NCBI RefSeq assembly: GCF_017352115.1
Contig: NZ_CP071448.1
Span: 3,694,001 to 3,758,000, forward strand
Source: Flavobacterium endoglycinae
Lineage (GTDB): Bacteria; Bacteroidota; Bacteroidia; Flavobacteriales; Flavobacteriaceae
Direction: 5' to 3'
DNA length: 64,000 nucleotides
Below, one piece after another: positions 54,031 through 62,654 of this stretch. The notes under the pieces are model-generated. The model did no database searches. It had not been told where the DNA came from and saw only the letters and a program-made list of their open reading frames with translations. Position 1 is the first letter of the stretch. Each line of letters starts with the position of its first letter. The position numbers were made by a program, and so were the translations under genes.

Positions 54031-54038
54031 CAAAATTA
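54031..54038 (-). promoter_or_regulatory. TANNTTTG box for the ClC-HPP operon
   Basis: TAATTTTG on the minus strand, 21 bases before the ATG at 54009. Confidence 0.55.
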
Positions 54039-54146
54039 AGTATGAAATTCGGTTTTTTCTAGGAAAAGTTCATTTTAGTGTGTTAAAACTAGTATAAATA
54101 GGAAAAATCTTTCGTGTATTTTACTTGGCAAAGTGATGAGAAATTG

Positions 54147-54211
54147 CTCGCAAAGTCGCGAAGACGCAAAGTTTTTTAAATAAATTCTTTGCGACTCTGC
54201 GACTTTGCGAG
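54147..54211. repeat. Second copy of the CGCAAAGN octamer inverted repeat
   Basis: CTCGCAAAGTCGCGAAGAC... (54147-54171) pairs with the inverted arm at 54187-54211 with three mismatches and a 15-base loop. The arm sequence matches the 1360-1389 repeat, so one family occurs twice in this window 53 kb apart. Confidence 0.82.
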
Positions 54212-54228
54212 ATTAAAAAATGACTTAA

Positions 54229-54618
54229 TTATCTTTCGTAAAACTCTATTGGAAGCAAATCAGGATCGGCAATAAAAGTGAAACGCTTTTCAGTAGTTTC
54301 ATCAATTCTAATCGGTTCAGATTCGATATTTTTTGAAGTTAGAAAAGCAACCGTTTCATTTAGATTTATGACTTCAAATGCCAGATGACGCAAACCAACA
54401 GCTTCTGGACGTGAAGGCCTTTGAGGAGGATTTGGAAAAGAAAACAACTCGACAACATACGTACCGTTTAAAGCCAGATCTAACTTATACGACTGGCGTT
54501 CTTCCCGATAGATTTCGCGGATAATCGTTAAACCTAAAATCTGAGTATAGAAATGTTTCGATTTTTCGTAATCAGAACATAAAATGGCAATATGATGGAC
54601 TTTATTAAGAGTAAGCAT
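54229..54618 (-). CDS. VOC-superfamily (glyoxalase-like) protein
   Basis: The 129-residue protein has paired beta-alpha-beta-beta-beta modules: VHHIAILCSDYEKSKHFYTQILGL with the first metal His, and VGLRHLAFEVINLNETVAFL with the second His, ending DPDLLPIEFYE with the metal Glu. It resembles GloA2/YaeR-type lyases. It may detoxify aldehydes or modify small metabolites; glyoxalase I itself is not certain. Its start codon overlaps the acetyltransferase stop by one base. Confidence 0.88.
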   Translation of the reverse strand: MLTLNKVHHIAILCSDYEKSKHFYTQILGLTIIREIYREERQSYKLDLALNGTYVVELFSFPNPPQRPSRPEAVGLRHLAFEVINLNETVAFLTSKNIESEPIRIDETTEKRFTFIADPDLLPIEFYER

Positions 54619-55193
54619 TATTTTTGGTTTTCAGGTTCCTGATTTAATTTTCGAATTACTTTTGCGGGATTTCCAACTGCCAGCGAATTATCTGGAATAT
54701 CTTTTGTAACAACAGATCCCGCTCCAATAACACAGCCTTTTCCAATAGTTACGCCAGGACAGATAACGGAATTTCCGCCAATCCAGCAATCGTCTCCAAT
54801 CGTAACAGGATACGCATTTTCCAAAGATTTTCTCAATTCAGCGTCAAGCGGATGTGAAGCGGTGTAAATTTGAACATTTGGAGCAATAAATACATTTGAA
54901 CCAATATTTACAGGAGCGCAATCTAAAACGACACAGTTTACATTGAAATAAACGTTTTCTCCGCAGAAAATATTATAGCCGTAATCACAATGAAACGGAG
55001 GTTCGATGTAAAATCCAGGACCTGTATTTGGGATTAGTTCTTTTAAAATTTCTTTAGCTTTTTTGGTAACTCTGTATTCTTTTACATTAAGGCTGTGAAG
55101 AAGATTTTTAGCGTTTCGGCGCCCTTTTACTAATTCCGGATCAAAAGCATTGTAGTATTCTCCGGAAATCATTTTTTCTTTTTCTGTTTTCAT
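54618..55193 (-). CDS. Maltose O-acetyltransferase-type sugar acetyltransferase
   Basis: The 191-residue protein has the Maa/NodL N-terminus (EKMISGEYYNAFDPELVKGR) and a left-handed beta-helix of hexapeptide repeats, with the catalytic His in YTASHPLDAE and the closing VICPGVTIGKGCVIGAGSVV. It transfers acetyl from acetyl-CoA to a sugar or thiogalactoside. It forms a leftward cluster with the YCII and VOC genes (8-base gap and 1-base overlap). Confidence 0.92.
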   Translation of the reverse strand: MKTEKEKMISGEYYNAFDPELVKGRRNAKNLLHSLNVKEYRVTKKAKEILKELIPNTGPGFYIEPPFHCDYGYNIFCGENVYFNVNCVVLDCAPVNIGSNVFIAPNVQIYTASHPLDAELRKSLENAYPVTIGDDCWIGGNSVICPGVTIGKGCVIGAGSVVTKDIPDNSLAVGNPAKVIRKLNQEPENQK

Positions 55194-55201
55194 ATTAGGT
55201 A

Positions 55202-55660
55202 TTACATTTTCGTCTTGGCGATCTTATCGTGTATTTTTGTGATTTCCTGCAAAGCTGCAGAAGAATACCAAGGCGTTAATTCGGCTTCGAGTAAATTGGC
55301 TTTTATTGCCGGATCAGTGGCAACAAGAGATTTGGCTTCGTCTATAGTTTCGACATTAAAAATATAAATGCCACGGTAGTTTCGGTCATTTTTTATAAAT
55401 GGTCCAGCCACAACTAGTTTTCCTTCTTTGGCTAATTTATTAATATTCGCCATGTGGCCTTCAAAGAGTTTTTGGGTTTCTTCTTTTGATGCTGTTGTGT
55501 TGGTTCCTGATTTTAAAAGGCAGAAAACATATTTTTTCATTCCGTATTCATCCGCATGAAGTGATTTGGCTAAAGTTTCATCATATTTTGTCTCGGTTTC
55601 TTGAGAAAAACCGATTGTACTAAAAAGTAAAAATGCTAGAATAAAAATTGAGAGTTTCAT
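55202..55660 (-). CDS. Secreted YCII-related protein
   Basis: The 152-residue protein has a signal peptide (STIGFSQE) and a ferredoxin-like YCII fold: KKYVFCLLKSGTNTTASKEE, LVVAGPFIKNDRNYRGIYIFNVETIDEAKSLVATDPAIKA. YCII relatives are small enzymes or binding proteins; a periplasmic version is common in Bacteroidota. Its role is unknown. It is the first gene of the leftward trio. Confidence 0.83.
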   Translation of the reverse strand: MKLSIFILAFLLFSTIGFSQETETKYDETLAKSLHADEYGMKKYVFCLLKSGTNTTASKEETQKLFEGHMANINKLAKEGKLVVAGPFIKNDRNYRGIYIFNVETIDEAKSLVATDPAIKANLLEAELTPWYSSAALQEITKIHDKIAKTKM

Positions 55661-55677
55661 AGGAATGTTTTTATTTT

Positions 55678-55776
55678 AAACACATAGAGACATATTTTTC
55701 GAAGCGTACTAAAGGCATTTCATTTGCATACATTCACATAGAGTCATGTCTAAAATCTATATTTCTATGTGTTTCG
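55678..55776. repeat. AAACACATAGAGACATA inverted repeat
   Basis: AAACACATAGAGACATATTT (55678-55697) is inverted at 55752-55776 (AAAATCTATATTTCTATGTG...). A third partial copy (CACATAGAGTCATG) lies inside at 55735-55748. The family is shared with 45528-45546. Confidence 0.65.
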
Positions 55777-55781
55777 ATTAA

Positions 55782-56240
55782 CTAAAGCAGTTTCTTTAAA
55801 ATAACAATCTGTCCTAAATGATACACATCATGCTGAATAATTCCATGAATATGCTCATAATAGGTATGACCATTATTGACATAGATTTTTGCTAAATCGG
55901 CATCATCAAAATCTTCAAAAAAAGTATTCCACGCCTCTTGTGATTTTGCCAGTGTTTGAAGTGACTGCTCCCAAGCGGCTTCTGATGGATCTAAAACAGG
56001 AACAAAATAATTATGATCTGGTGTAATAATCGTTTCACCCTGCATACGCTGTAAAATGTTTCTTCTCCATTGTATAAGGTGGTTTACAATTTCCCATATT
56101 GTATTTAATTTTGGATCTATTTTTTTATAGGCCTGTTCTGCGCTTACATTTTGTAAAGTGTCTGCCAGAGTGACCTCCAGCCAAGGATTTCCATTATAAA
56201 TAGATTGATATAGGTTTGAAATTCTTTTGTTTTCTGACAT
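55782..56240 (-). CDS. DinB-family metal-binding four-helix protein
   Basis: The 152-residue protein matches DinB/YfiT-like bundles: IWEIVNHLIQWRRNILQRMQG carries the first His, and the C-terminal HIHGIIQHDVYHLGQIVIL the remaining two. These residues usually bind one metal. The family includes thiol-dependent transferases and damage-induced proteins of unknown activity. It is transcribed on its own, divergent from the TonB receptor gene. Confidence 0.9.
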   Translation of the reverse strand: MSENKRISNLYQSIYNGNPWLEVTLADTLQNVSAEQAYKKIDPKLNTIWEIVNHLIQWRRNILQRMQGETIITPDHNYFVPVLDPSEAAWEQSLQTLAKSQEAWNTFFEDFDDADLAKIYVNNGHTYYEHIHGIIQHDVYHLGQIVILKKLL

Positions 56241-56352
56241 GAGTTCTGGTTTTTTTTAATTCCTAGCTAAGATACAAATAAAGTAATCTACAACTCATCC
56301 TTAAAATTCTACAATTGGGTTATTATATATTTTTTAACAGGAAATGTTAAAA

Positions 56353-56360
56353 TACATTTG
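56353..56360 (+). promoter_or_regulatory. TANNTTTG box for the TonB receptor gene
   Basis: TACATTTG lies 21 bases before the start codon at 56381. Confidence 0.55.
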
Positions 56361-56380
56361 CTTCATCAAAAACCAATATC

Positions 56381-58540
56381 ATGAAAACCAGAATTACTTT
56401 TATTTTATTATTACTAAGCACTTTTACTTTTTCTCAAAATATTATTTCAGGAAAAGTAGTAGATCAGAAAGGAAAACCAGTTGCCGGTGCCAATATTTAT
56501 CTCGACGGAACTTACGACGGAGCAACAAGTTCTGAAACAGGAGAGTTTTCTTTTGAAACTACAGAAACAGGAAATAAATTTTTAGTAGTCAGCTTTTTGC
56601 TTTTCGAAACTTTTAAACAAGAAATTGATGTTGCCAATTATAAAAACCAAACGGTTAAATTAAGAGAAAATATTAACGCGCTGGATGCAGTGGTTATTAC
56701 AGCCGGAACTTTAGAATCTGGAGACAAAGCAAGAGTTTCAGTTTTAAAACCTTTAGATATTGTAACAACTGCAGGTTCTGCCGGAAATATAGTGGCGGCT
56801 TTACAAACATTGCCAGGAACACAAACTGTTGGTGAAGACGGACGTTTGTTTGTACGTGGAGGTGAAGCGAGCGAAACACAGACTTTTGTGGACGGAATTC
56901 GTGTAGCACAGCCTTACGGAGCGACAACTAACAATCTGCCAACGAGAAGCCGTTTTTCTCCTTTCTTATTCAGCGGAATTGCATTTTCCACTGGAGGTTA
57001 CTCTGCCGAATATGGTGAAGCTTTATCAAGTGTTTTGCTTTTAAATACTCAGGATGAGGCAGATCATGAAAAAACAGATATTGGATTAATGACAGTTGGA
57101 TTGAGTTTGGGAAATACTCAGAAATTCAAAAAAAGTTCTTTGAGTGTTAATATGATGTATGTGAATCTGGCGCCTTATCAGGCAGTAATTCCTCAAAATG
57201 TAAAATGGAATAGTCCTTATCAATCGCTTGGAGGTGAAACCGTTTACCGATATAATTTCACAAACGGAATCTTTAAATTATATGCTTCTTTCGATTCAGA
57301 AAGATTCGATTTGAACCAGAAAAATATCAACTTCGAAAATCCAATTAGAACTGATTTAAACAACAATAACTTCTATTTAAACTCTTCTTACAAAGGAACT
57401 TTTGGAACAGGCTGGCAGTTAACTTCAGGAATTAGTTATGGTTACAGCAAAAACAAAATCAAATATGATATTAATGATGTTGACAGCAATGAAAATGCGG
57501 CTCAGTTAAAATTAAAATTGCAGAAAAAAATCTCAAATCATTTCAAAGTTTCTTTTGGTACTGATTATTTCATTACAAGATTCAATGAAAACTTCAATGA
57601 TAATACTTCTATTGATGTGGCAAATGGTTACGATTCTAACATTTTCGCCGCTTATACAGAAGCAGATATTTTATTCTCTAAAAATCTGGCGATGAAAGTA
57701 GGTTTTAGATATTCGAACAATAGTTTGTTAAACGAAAATAATATTGCACCTAGAGCTTCTATTGCTTACAAAGTTTCGAAAAGCAGTCAGTTCTCATTTG
57801 CTTACGGAGATTTTTCTCAAACGCCTGTAGTGGATTATATTAAATTTTCAAAATACCATCAGTTTGAAAGTGAAAAAGCACAGCATTATATTTTAAATTA
57901 CCAGTTTACACAGCCAGGTCAGACGTTTAGAGCCGAAGCATATTATAAAGATTACAGTAATTTGGTTCAATACAATACAAGAGATATTCAGTACAATTCA
58001 GTTTTCAATAACAACGGTTCAGGTTACGCAAAAGGATTGGATATTTTTTGGAGAGACAGCAATTTGTACAAAAACTTAGAATACTGGATTTCATATTCAT
58101 ATATAGATTCACAAAGACAATATAAAAACTTCCCAAATATGGCAACTCCAAGTTTTGTGGCCAATCATAATCTGTCTGTTGTAACGAAATATTTCATTAC
58201 AGATTGGAAATCACAAATCGGATTCACAAATAGTTTCAGCACAGGACGTCCGTACAACGATCCAAACCAGACACAATTTATGAACGGAAAAACAAAATCA
58301 TATAATAACTTGAGTTTCAACTGGGCGTATTTACTAACCACACAAAAAATCCTTTATTTCTCAGTTTCAAATGTTTTAGGGACAAAAAATATTTTTGGAT
58401 ACGATTATGCTAAAAATCCAGATCCAAGTGGTGTATATCAAAGACAAGCCGTTGTTCCAACAGCAGATAGATTCTTCTTCATAGGTTTCTTCTGGACAAT
58501 CAGCCAGAATAAGAGTGAGAATCAGTTGAAGAACTTGTAA
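56381..58540 (+). CDS. TonB-dependent receptor with carboxypeptidase-regulatory domain
   Basis: The 719-residue protein has a signal peptide (TFTFSQN), a CarboxypepD_reg-like domain (GKVVDQKGKPVAGANIYLDG), a plug containing LQTLPGTQTVGEDGRLFVRGGEASETQTFVDG and a barrel ending in NQLKNL. It is shorter than SusC receptors and has no SusD partner, which fits a siderophore, cofactor or peptide receptor. The ligand is unknown. It opens the co-directional cluster that ends with the LytTR regulator, though a repeat-rich gap follows it. Confidence 0.9.
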   Translation: MKTRITFILLLLSTFTFSQNIISGKVVDQKGKPVAGANIYLDGTYDGATSSETGEFSFETTETGNKFLVVSFLLFETFKQEIDVANYKNQTVKLRENINALDAVVITAGTLESGDKARVSVLKPLDIVTTAGSAGNIVAALQTLPGTQTVGEDGRLFVRGGEASETQTFVDGIRVAQPYGATTNNLPTRSRFSPFLFSGIAFSTGGYSAEYGEALSSVLLLNTQDEADHEKTDIGLMTVGLSLGNTQKFKKSSLSVNMMYVNLAPYQAVIPQNVKWNSPYQSLGGETVYRYNFTNGIFKLYASFDSERFDLNQKNINFENPIRTDLNNNNFYLNSSYKGTFGTGWQLTSGISYGYSKNKIKYDINDVDSNENAAQLKLKLQKKISNHFKVSFGTDYFITRFNENFNDNTSIDVANGYDSNIFAAYTEADILFSKNLAMKVGFRYSNNSLLNENNIAPRASIAYKVSKSSQFSFAYGDFSQTPVVDYIKFSKYHQFESEKAQHYILNYQFTQPGQTFRAEAYYKDYSNLVQYNTRDIQYNSVFNNNGSGYAKGLDIFWRDSNLYKNLEYWISYSYIDSQRQYKNFPNMATPSFVANHNLSVVTKYFITDWKSQIGFTNSFSTGRPYNDPNQTQFMNGKTKSYNNLSFNWAYLLTTQKILYFSVSNVLGTKNIFGYDYAKNPDPSGVYQRQAVVPTADRFFFIGFFWTISQNKSENQLKNL

Positions 58541-58851
58541 TTCAGGTACAAAGAGGCAAAGACCCAAAGGGACAAAGCTTTAAAAGTTTAAGAGAGAAAA
58601 CCTTTGTCACTTTGTAACTCTGAACCTTTGTAACTCAAAAAGAAACAATTCAGTAACCAAAATCAACAACTCAGCAGCATTTAATTTTAAAAGAGTAAAA
58701 ACCACTATACTTTTGAAGTGTAAAATAAAAGGAACAAAGAAGCAAAGTGAAGGTTCAAAGTTTTAGAATCTTAAAAATTAGAAAAAAGCCTTTGTCACTT
58801 TGCAACTCCAAACCTTTGAATCTTAAAAAAAGAACCTTAAAAAAAGAAATC
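58541..58851. repeat. Two CAAAG-octamer inverted repeats in a 311-base gap
   Basis: Module one: CAAAGAGGCAAAGACCCAAA (from 58551) shows clear 8-bp periodicity and is inverted at ~58601-58637 (CCTTTGTCACTTTGTAACTC, CTTTGTAACTC). Module two: GGAACAAAGAAGCAAAGTG and GGTTCAAAG (58731-58762) are inverted at ~58790-58820 (CCTTTGTCACTTTGCAACTC). No gene lies in the gap; an upstream in-frame extension of the next gene is an artefact of this repeat. Confidence 0.8.
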
Positions 58852-59259
58852 ATGACCAAAATTATTACCATAACTATTTTATTTATCTGCAGCTTAATGT
58901 CTGCTCAAAATGTGAAATTAACAGTTACTGTTTCAGGTTTGAAAAGTAACACAGGAACGGTTAAAGTTGGATTGTATAATTCAGACGGAACGTTTCTTAA
59001 AACAACATATAAAAGTCTTGCTTCCGAAATTAAAAATAACAAAGCAGTGGTGACATTTGATAATCTTCCTGCTGGAGAATACGCCATTTCAACGTATCAT
59101 GATGAGAACAACAACGGGAAACTAGACAAAAATATGATGGGAATTCCGTCTGAAGATTATGCTGCTTCCAATAATGCAAAAGGATTTATGGGGCCGCCTT
59201 CCTATAAAGATGCTAAATTTGATATCAATAAAGATTCAAAAATTGAAATTACATTATAA
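58852..59259 (+). CDS. Secreted DUF2141 protein
   Basis: From ATG 58852 the protein has 135 residues; the frame is open 35 codons further upstream but that stretch is repeat sequence. A signal peptide (CSLMSAQN) precedes the domain: KLTVTVSGLKSNTGTVKVGLYNS, NLPAGEYAISTYHDENNNGKLDKN and IPSEDYAASNNAKG are DUF2141 landmarks. It has the fold of a small calcium- or carbohydrate-binding beta-sandwich; the function is unknown. It is 46 bases before the next secreted-protein gene. Confidence 0.88.
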   Translation: MTKIITITILFICSLMSAQNVKLTVTVSGLKSNTGTVKVGLYNSDGTFLKTTYKSLASEIKNNKAVVTFDNLPAGEYAISTYHDENNNGKLDKNMMGIPSEDYAASNNAKGFMGPPSYKDAKFDINKDSKIEITL

Positions 59260-59305
59260 TAAAAATAACTAATCTCTATAAACAAACCATTAAATAACTT
59301 GTAAA

Positions 59306-59926
59306 ATGAAAAAAATCATCACTTTAATCGCATTATTTGTAGTAGTAATAGCTTCGGCTCAAACGCAATTTGAACAAGGAATGACAAAGGCTTTCGGACT
59401 TTGGAAAGAAGGAAAAAATGCAGAAGCTTCGGCATTATTTGAAAGAATTGCAGCAGCAGAAAAAAACAGTTACTTGCCAAATTACTATGTTGCTCTAATC
59501 AATACTACAGCTGTTTTTACAGAAAAAGACAAAACTAAAATCGATCTATTGTTAACTAAAGCACAGGACGCATTAGACATTGAGTTTATTAAAGACCAAA
59601 ATAATGCCGAATTGTACGTGTTACAAGCTTTAATTTATACAGGATATGTAGTAGCTGACCCAATGACAAACGGAATGAAGTATTCTAGTAAAGTGATGGA
59701 AGCTTACGCAAAAGCAAAAGCGATTGATCCAAATAACCCAAGAGCTGTATTTGGAGAAGCTGATTATCAGTTAGGAGGAGCAAAATGGACAGGTGTTGAC
59801 ACAAAACCTTTGTGTGCGCAAGTTGATAAATCTATTGAACTTTTTGCTACTTTTAAACCAGAAACTCCTTTTTCTCCAAAATGGGGATTAGACAGAGCTT
59901 TGGAAATCCAAAAAACTTGTAAATAA
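59306..59926 (+). CDS. Secreted TPR-like helical protein
   Basis: The 206-residue protein has a signal peptide (IASAQTQ) and TPR-like helix pairs (MTKAFGLWKEGKNAEASALFERIAAAEKN; AYAKAKAIDPNNPRAVFGEADYQLGG). It lacks a catalytic motif. Eighteen bases separate it from the LytS-type kinase gene, so it is likely co-transcribed and could be a periplasmic partner of that sensor; this is inference. Confidence 0.82.
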   Translation: MKKIITLIALFVVVIASAQTQFEQGMTKAFGLWKEGKNAEASALFERIAAAEKNSYLPNYYVALINTTAVFTEKDKTKIDLLLTKAQDALDIEFIKDQNNAELYVLQALIYTGYVVADPMTNGMKYSSKVMEAYAKAKAIDPNNPRAVFGEADYQLGGAKWTGVDTKPLCAQVDKSIELFATFKPETPFSPKWGLDRALEIQKTCK

Positions 59927-59943
59927 TTTAATTCAAAGAAGTA

Positions 59944-61281
59944 ATGACTTTAAAACCAAATCTACTTAAAGCATTGTTAGTAGGCGGAATCGTTTTTCTA
60001 TTCTCCTTCCTGATTCGTTTTGCTTCATTTGGAATGGCAATTTTCAATAATAATTTGTACATATTTTTCTTGTACTGTATGCTTTACAGCGTTGTCCTTT
60101 ATATTGTAAATGCTTCTCTATTTGTATACTTAGATAAGGTTTTTAAAGACAACAGATTTTCTAATAAAAGAATTTTTATAGGTTTTGTAAGCTCCTTTTT
60201 TGTTTCGATTTTCTTTGTTTTTCTACTTCGTGTTTTTACGAATGTAGTAATTGAAAGACGTCCGATATTAAGTTTTCTGGCAAATGAAGAAGCTTCAACA
60301 TACATTGAAAATGCAGTCATTGCTTTTATTATTCTCCTAGTATTTCATGCCTTACATTTTTACAAAGCTTATCAGGAGAATAAAGTTATACAACAAAAGA
60401 TTATTGCGGGAACGGCAAATGCCAAATTCGAAAGTTTAAAAAATCAGATCGACCCGCATTTTCTTTTTAATAGTTTGAATGTTTTAAGTTCTTTGATCGA
60501 AGAAAATCCCGACAATGCGCAGCGATTTACAACATCGTTATCTAAAATCTACAGATATGTTCTGGAACAAAAAGATAAAGAATTAGTTTCTGTAGAAGAT
60601 GAATTATCGTTTGCTAAAACCTACATGAACCTTCTAAAAATGCGTTTCGAAAATAGTTTGTTTTACGAACTGCCAACAGAAAACATCAATCCAGACGCGA
60701 AAGTAGTGCCATTGTCTTTACAGCTTTTGCTCGAAAATACGGTGAAACACAATGTAGTAAGCGAACAAAAACCATTGCACATTCGAATTTTTATAGACAA
60801 AGATTATTTAGCAATACAAAATGATCTTCAGAAAAAAGAAGTTCTTCAAGATAGACAAGGTGTTGGACTTCAGAATATTGTAAATCGATACGGAATTATA
60901 ACTGATAGAAAAGTGAAAATTGAACAAGATGAAAAGAATTTCACAGTTAGGATTCCAATTTTAACTAAACAAATAACTGTCATGGATATAAGTACAGAAT
61001 ACAACGACGAAGCTAAAGCATATTACAGAGCTAAAAAAAGAGTGGAAGAGTTGAAAGGATTTTATGGAAATTTAATTTCATATTGCTGCGTGATTCCGTG
61101 TTTGGTTTTTATCAATTTACAATTCTCACCTGGATTTCAGTGGTTTTGGTTTTCAGCTTTAGGCTGGGGATTTGGAGTTGCGATGCATGCATTTAAGGTG
61201 TTTGGTTACAGCTCTGACTGGGAAGAAAGAAAAATTAGAGAAATTTTAGAAAAAGAGAATAATCAAAAAACTTGGAAATAA
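59944..61281 (+). CDS. LytS/YehU-type sensor histidine kinase with C-terminal 2TM domain
   Basis: The 445-residue protein has four N-terminal membrane segments (~9-30, 38-62, 77-99, 122-140). The His_kinase domain has the phospho-acceptor His172 in NQIDPHFLFNSLN, and the ATPase has LLLENTVKHN and GVGLQNIVNRYG. After the kinase core, residues ~355-445 form a complete 2TM domain (AKAYYRAKKRVEELKGFYGNL, then SDWEERKIREILEKE). Placing 2TM after the ATPase domain is unusual. Its stop overlaps the ATG of the next 2TM gene. The partner regulator is the LytTR gene at 62655. Confidence 0.92.
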   Translation: MTLKPNLLKALLVGGIVFLFSFLIRFASFGMAIFNNNLYIFFLYCMLYSVVLYIVNASLFVYLDKVFKDNRFSNKRIFIGFVSSFFVSIFFVFLLRVFTNVVIERRPILSFLANEEASTYIENAVIAFIILLVFHALHFYKAYQENKVIQQKIIAGTANAKFESLKNQIDPHFLFNSLNVLSSLIEENPDNAQRFTTSLSKIYRYVLEQKDKELVSVEDELSFAKTYMNLLKMRFENSLFYELPTENINPDAKVVPLSLQLLLENTVKHNVVSEQKPLHIRIFIDKDYLAIQNDLQKKEVLQDRQGVGLQNIVNRYGIITDRKVKIEQDEKNFTVRIPILTKQITVMDISTEYNDEAKAYYRAKKRVEELKGFYGNLISYCCVIPCLVFINLQFSPGFQWFWFSALGWGFGVAMHAFKVFGYSSDWEERKIREILEKENNQKTWK

Positions 61282-61586
61282 TGACTGATAAAAATCATCT
61301 TGAGGGAGAACGATATTATCAAGCTCAAAAAAGAGTGAAAGAAATTAGAGAGTTTTATGAACATTTAACGGTTTACATTCTTGTAAATCCTATCGTAATT
61401 GTGGTAAACATTATGACTTCACCAGGATATTTATGGTTTGTATGGTGTTTGATGGGCTGGGGAATAGCGATTGTTTTACATGGATTGAAGGTTTTTAGCT
61501 TTCCGCCTTTTTTCAATAAAAAATGGGAAGAAAGAAAAATTAGAGAAATTCTGGAAAAAGAAAAAAATCAAAAAACTTGGGAATAA
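61281..61586 (+). CDS. 2TM-domain membrane protein 1
   Basis: From ATG 61281, overlapping the kinase stop TAA, the protein has 101 residues; an upstream TTG in frame is not needed. It is one complete 2TM domain: YYQAQKRVKEIREFYEHLTVYILVNPIVIVVNI, a Trp-rich second membrane segment (YLWFVWCLMGWG), LHGLKVFSF and the conserved tail WEERKIREILEKE. It closely matches the kinase's C-terminal domain, which points to tandem duplication. Confidence 0.9.
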   Translation: MTDKNHLEGERYYQAQKRVKEIREFYEHLTVYILVNPIVIVVNIMTSPGYLWFVWCLMGWGIAIVLHGLKVFSFPPFFNKKWEERKIREILEKEKNQKTWE

Positions 61587-61587
61587 T

Positions 61588-61917
61588 ATGGAAACAAATT
61601 CTAATAATAACCCGGAAGAATACGAATTACAGCAATTGGCCAGCAAAAAGGTAGTTAAGTTAAAATCGTTTTATAAACATACATTTCTGTACCTGATTGC
61701 TTTAACACTTTACCTTTTAAAAGAATATACAGAACTGCCGCTGCATTTCATTCCTATTAATTTTTTAAATGATGTAGTAATCATTATTTGGTCGGCCGTA
61801 TATGTTGGATCAGCTATAGATATGTTTGTCTCTTTCAGAATCTTTGGACATGAATGGGAAGAACGTAAATTGAGAAGTCTTTTAGAAAAGAAAAATAAAA
61901 AACAAAAATGGGAATAA
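61588..61917 (+). CDS. 2TM-domain membrane protein 2 (divergent copy)
   Basis: The 109-residue protein keeps the frame of the family (ASKKVVKLKSFYKHTFLYLIALTLYLLKEY, EWEERKLRSLLEKKN) but its second membrane segment (DVVIIIWSAVYVGSAIDMFVSF) has lost the Trp-rich and GLKVF motifs. It starts two bases after the preceding stop. The divergence suggests a different partner or role within the set. Confidence 0.87.
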   Translation: METNSNNNPEEYELQQLASKKVVKLKSFYKHTFLYLIALTLYLLKEYTELPLHFIPINFLNDVVIIIWSAVYVGSAIDMFVSFRIFGHEWEERKLRSLLEKKNKKQKWE

Positions 61918-61919
61918 TT

Positions 61920-62225
61920 ATGGAAATGAATTTTAATGAAGAAGACAGATACATTCAGGCTCGCAAAAAAGTCGAAAGTATAAAAGGATTTTACGGAAAT
62001 CTAGTTGCTTATATTTTAGTAAATGCAATTTTGATTTTTATAAATCTGTATACTTCACCCAAATATTTATGGTTTTTCTGGCCATTAATGTGGTGGGGAG
62101 TTGGAGTAGTTCTTCATGGATTAAAAGTTTTTGAAGTATTTCCTGTTCTTGGAAAAGGCTGGGAAGAAAGAAAAATCAAAGAATTCATGGAAAAGGAAAA
62201 AGAGAACAAAAACAAATGGAAATAA
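61920..62225 (+). CDS. 2TM-domain membrane protein 3
   Basis: From ATG 61920 the protein has 101 residues; an ATG at 61908 overlapping the previous gene's end is possible. The sequence is again canonical: RYIQARKKVESIKGFYGNLVAYILVNAILIFINLYTSPKYLWFFWPLMWWG, then LHGLKVFEVFP and WEERKIKEFMEKE. It is nearest to protein 1 and to the kinase domain. Confidence 0.9.
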   Translation: MEMNFNEEDRYIQARKKVESIKGFYGNLVAYILVNAILIFINLYTSPKYLWFFWPLMWWGVGVVLHGLKVFEVFPVLGKGWEERKIKEFMEKEKENKNKWK

Positions 62226-62247
62226 TTTAGATAAAAAAAATAAAAAT

Positions 62248-62616
62248 ATGGGACGTTTTAGAAGACGCATGTACGAAGAGTATGCACAAGGGTTCAGCTC
62301 AGATGAAGGCTATAACAATGCCTACAAAAAAGTAAAACGATTAAAGGGATTTTATTCACATTTAAGAGTTTACATTATAGTAAACTTGATTATTATTGTT
62401 GCCAACATAAATAAAGATATTTTTACAGAAGGAATTCACGCCAGCGCATTGTCAGATTGGAGAACGTATTCGACTGCATTTTTCTGGGGAATTGGTTTAG
62501 CAGCTCACGCCTTATCGGTTTTTGGAAGAGACCTTTTCTTCAGCTCTGACTGGGAGCAGAAAAAGATCCAAAAATATATGGAGAAAGAAGCTGCAAATAC
62601 AAATAAATGGGAGTAA
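62248..62616 (+). CDS. 2TM-domain membrane protein 4
   Basis: From ATG 62248 (MGRFRRRMYEEYAQG) the protein has 122 residues. A 117-base upstream in-frame extension lies inside the previous gene and is rejected. Core: YNNAYKKVKRLKGFYSHLRVYIIVNLIIIVANI, then AFFWGIGLAAHALSVFGRDLFFSSDWEQKKIQKYMEKE. It has a longer charged N-terminus and a SSDWE motif like the kinase copy. It is the last 2TM gene before the regulator. Confidence 0.9.
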   Translation: MGRFRRRMYEEYAQGFSSDEGYNNAYKKVKRLKGFYSHLRVYIIVNLIIIVANINKDIFTEGIHASALSDWRTYSTAFFWGIGLAAHALSVFGRDLFFSSDWEQKKIQKYMEKEAANTNKWE

Positions 62617-62654
62617 TTTTGATTTCGTATTTTTCAAATTTTACAATATAGTAA

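Noticed and set aside
58747..58851. Upstream extension of the DUF2141 gene
   Set aside because: The 35 extra codons are CAAAG-repeat sequence, and the signal peptide begins at the ATG at 58852.
62131..62247. Upstream extension of 2TM gene 4
   Set aside because: The extra 39 codons overlap the preceding 2TM gene in another frame and are Lys-rich noise; MGRFRRRMYEEY is the natural start.
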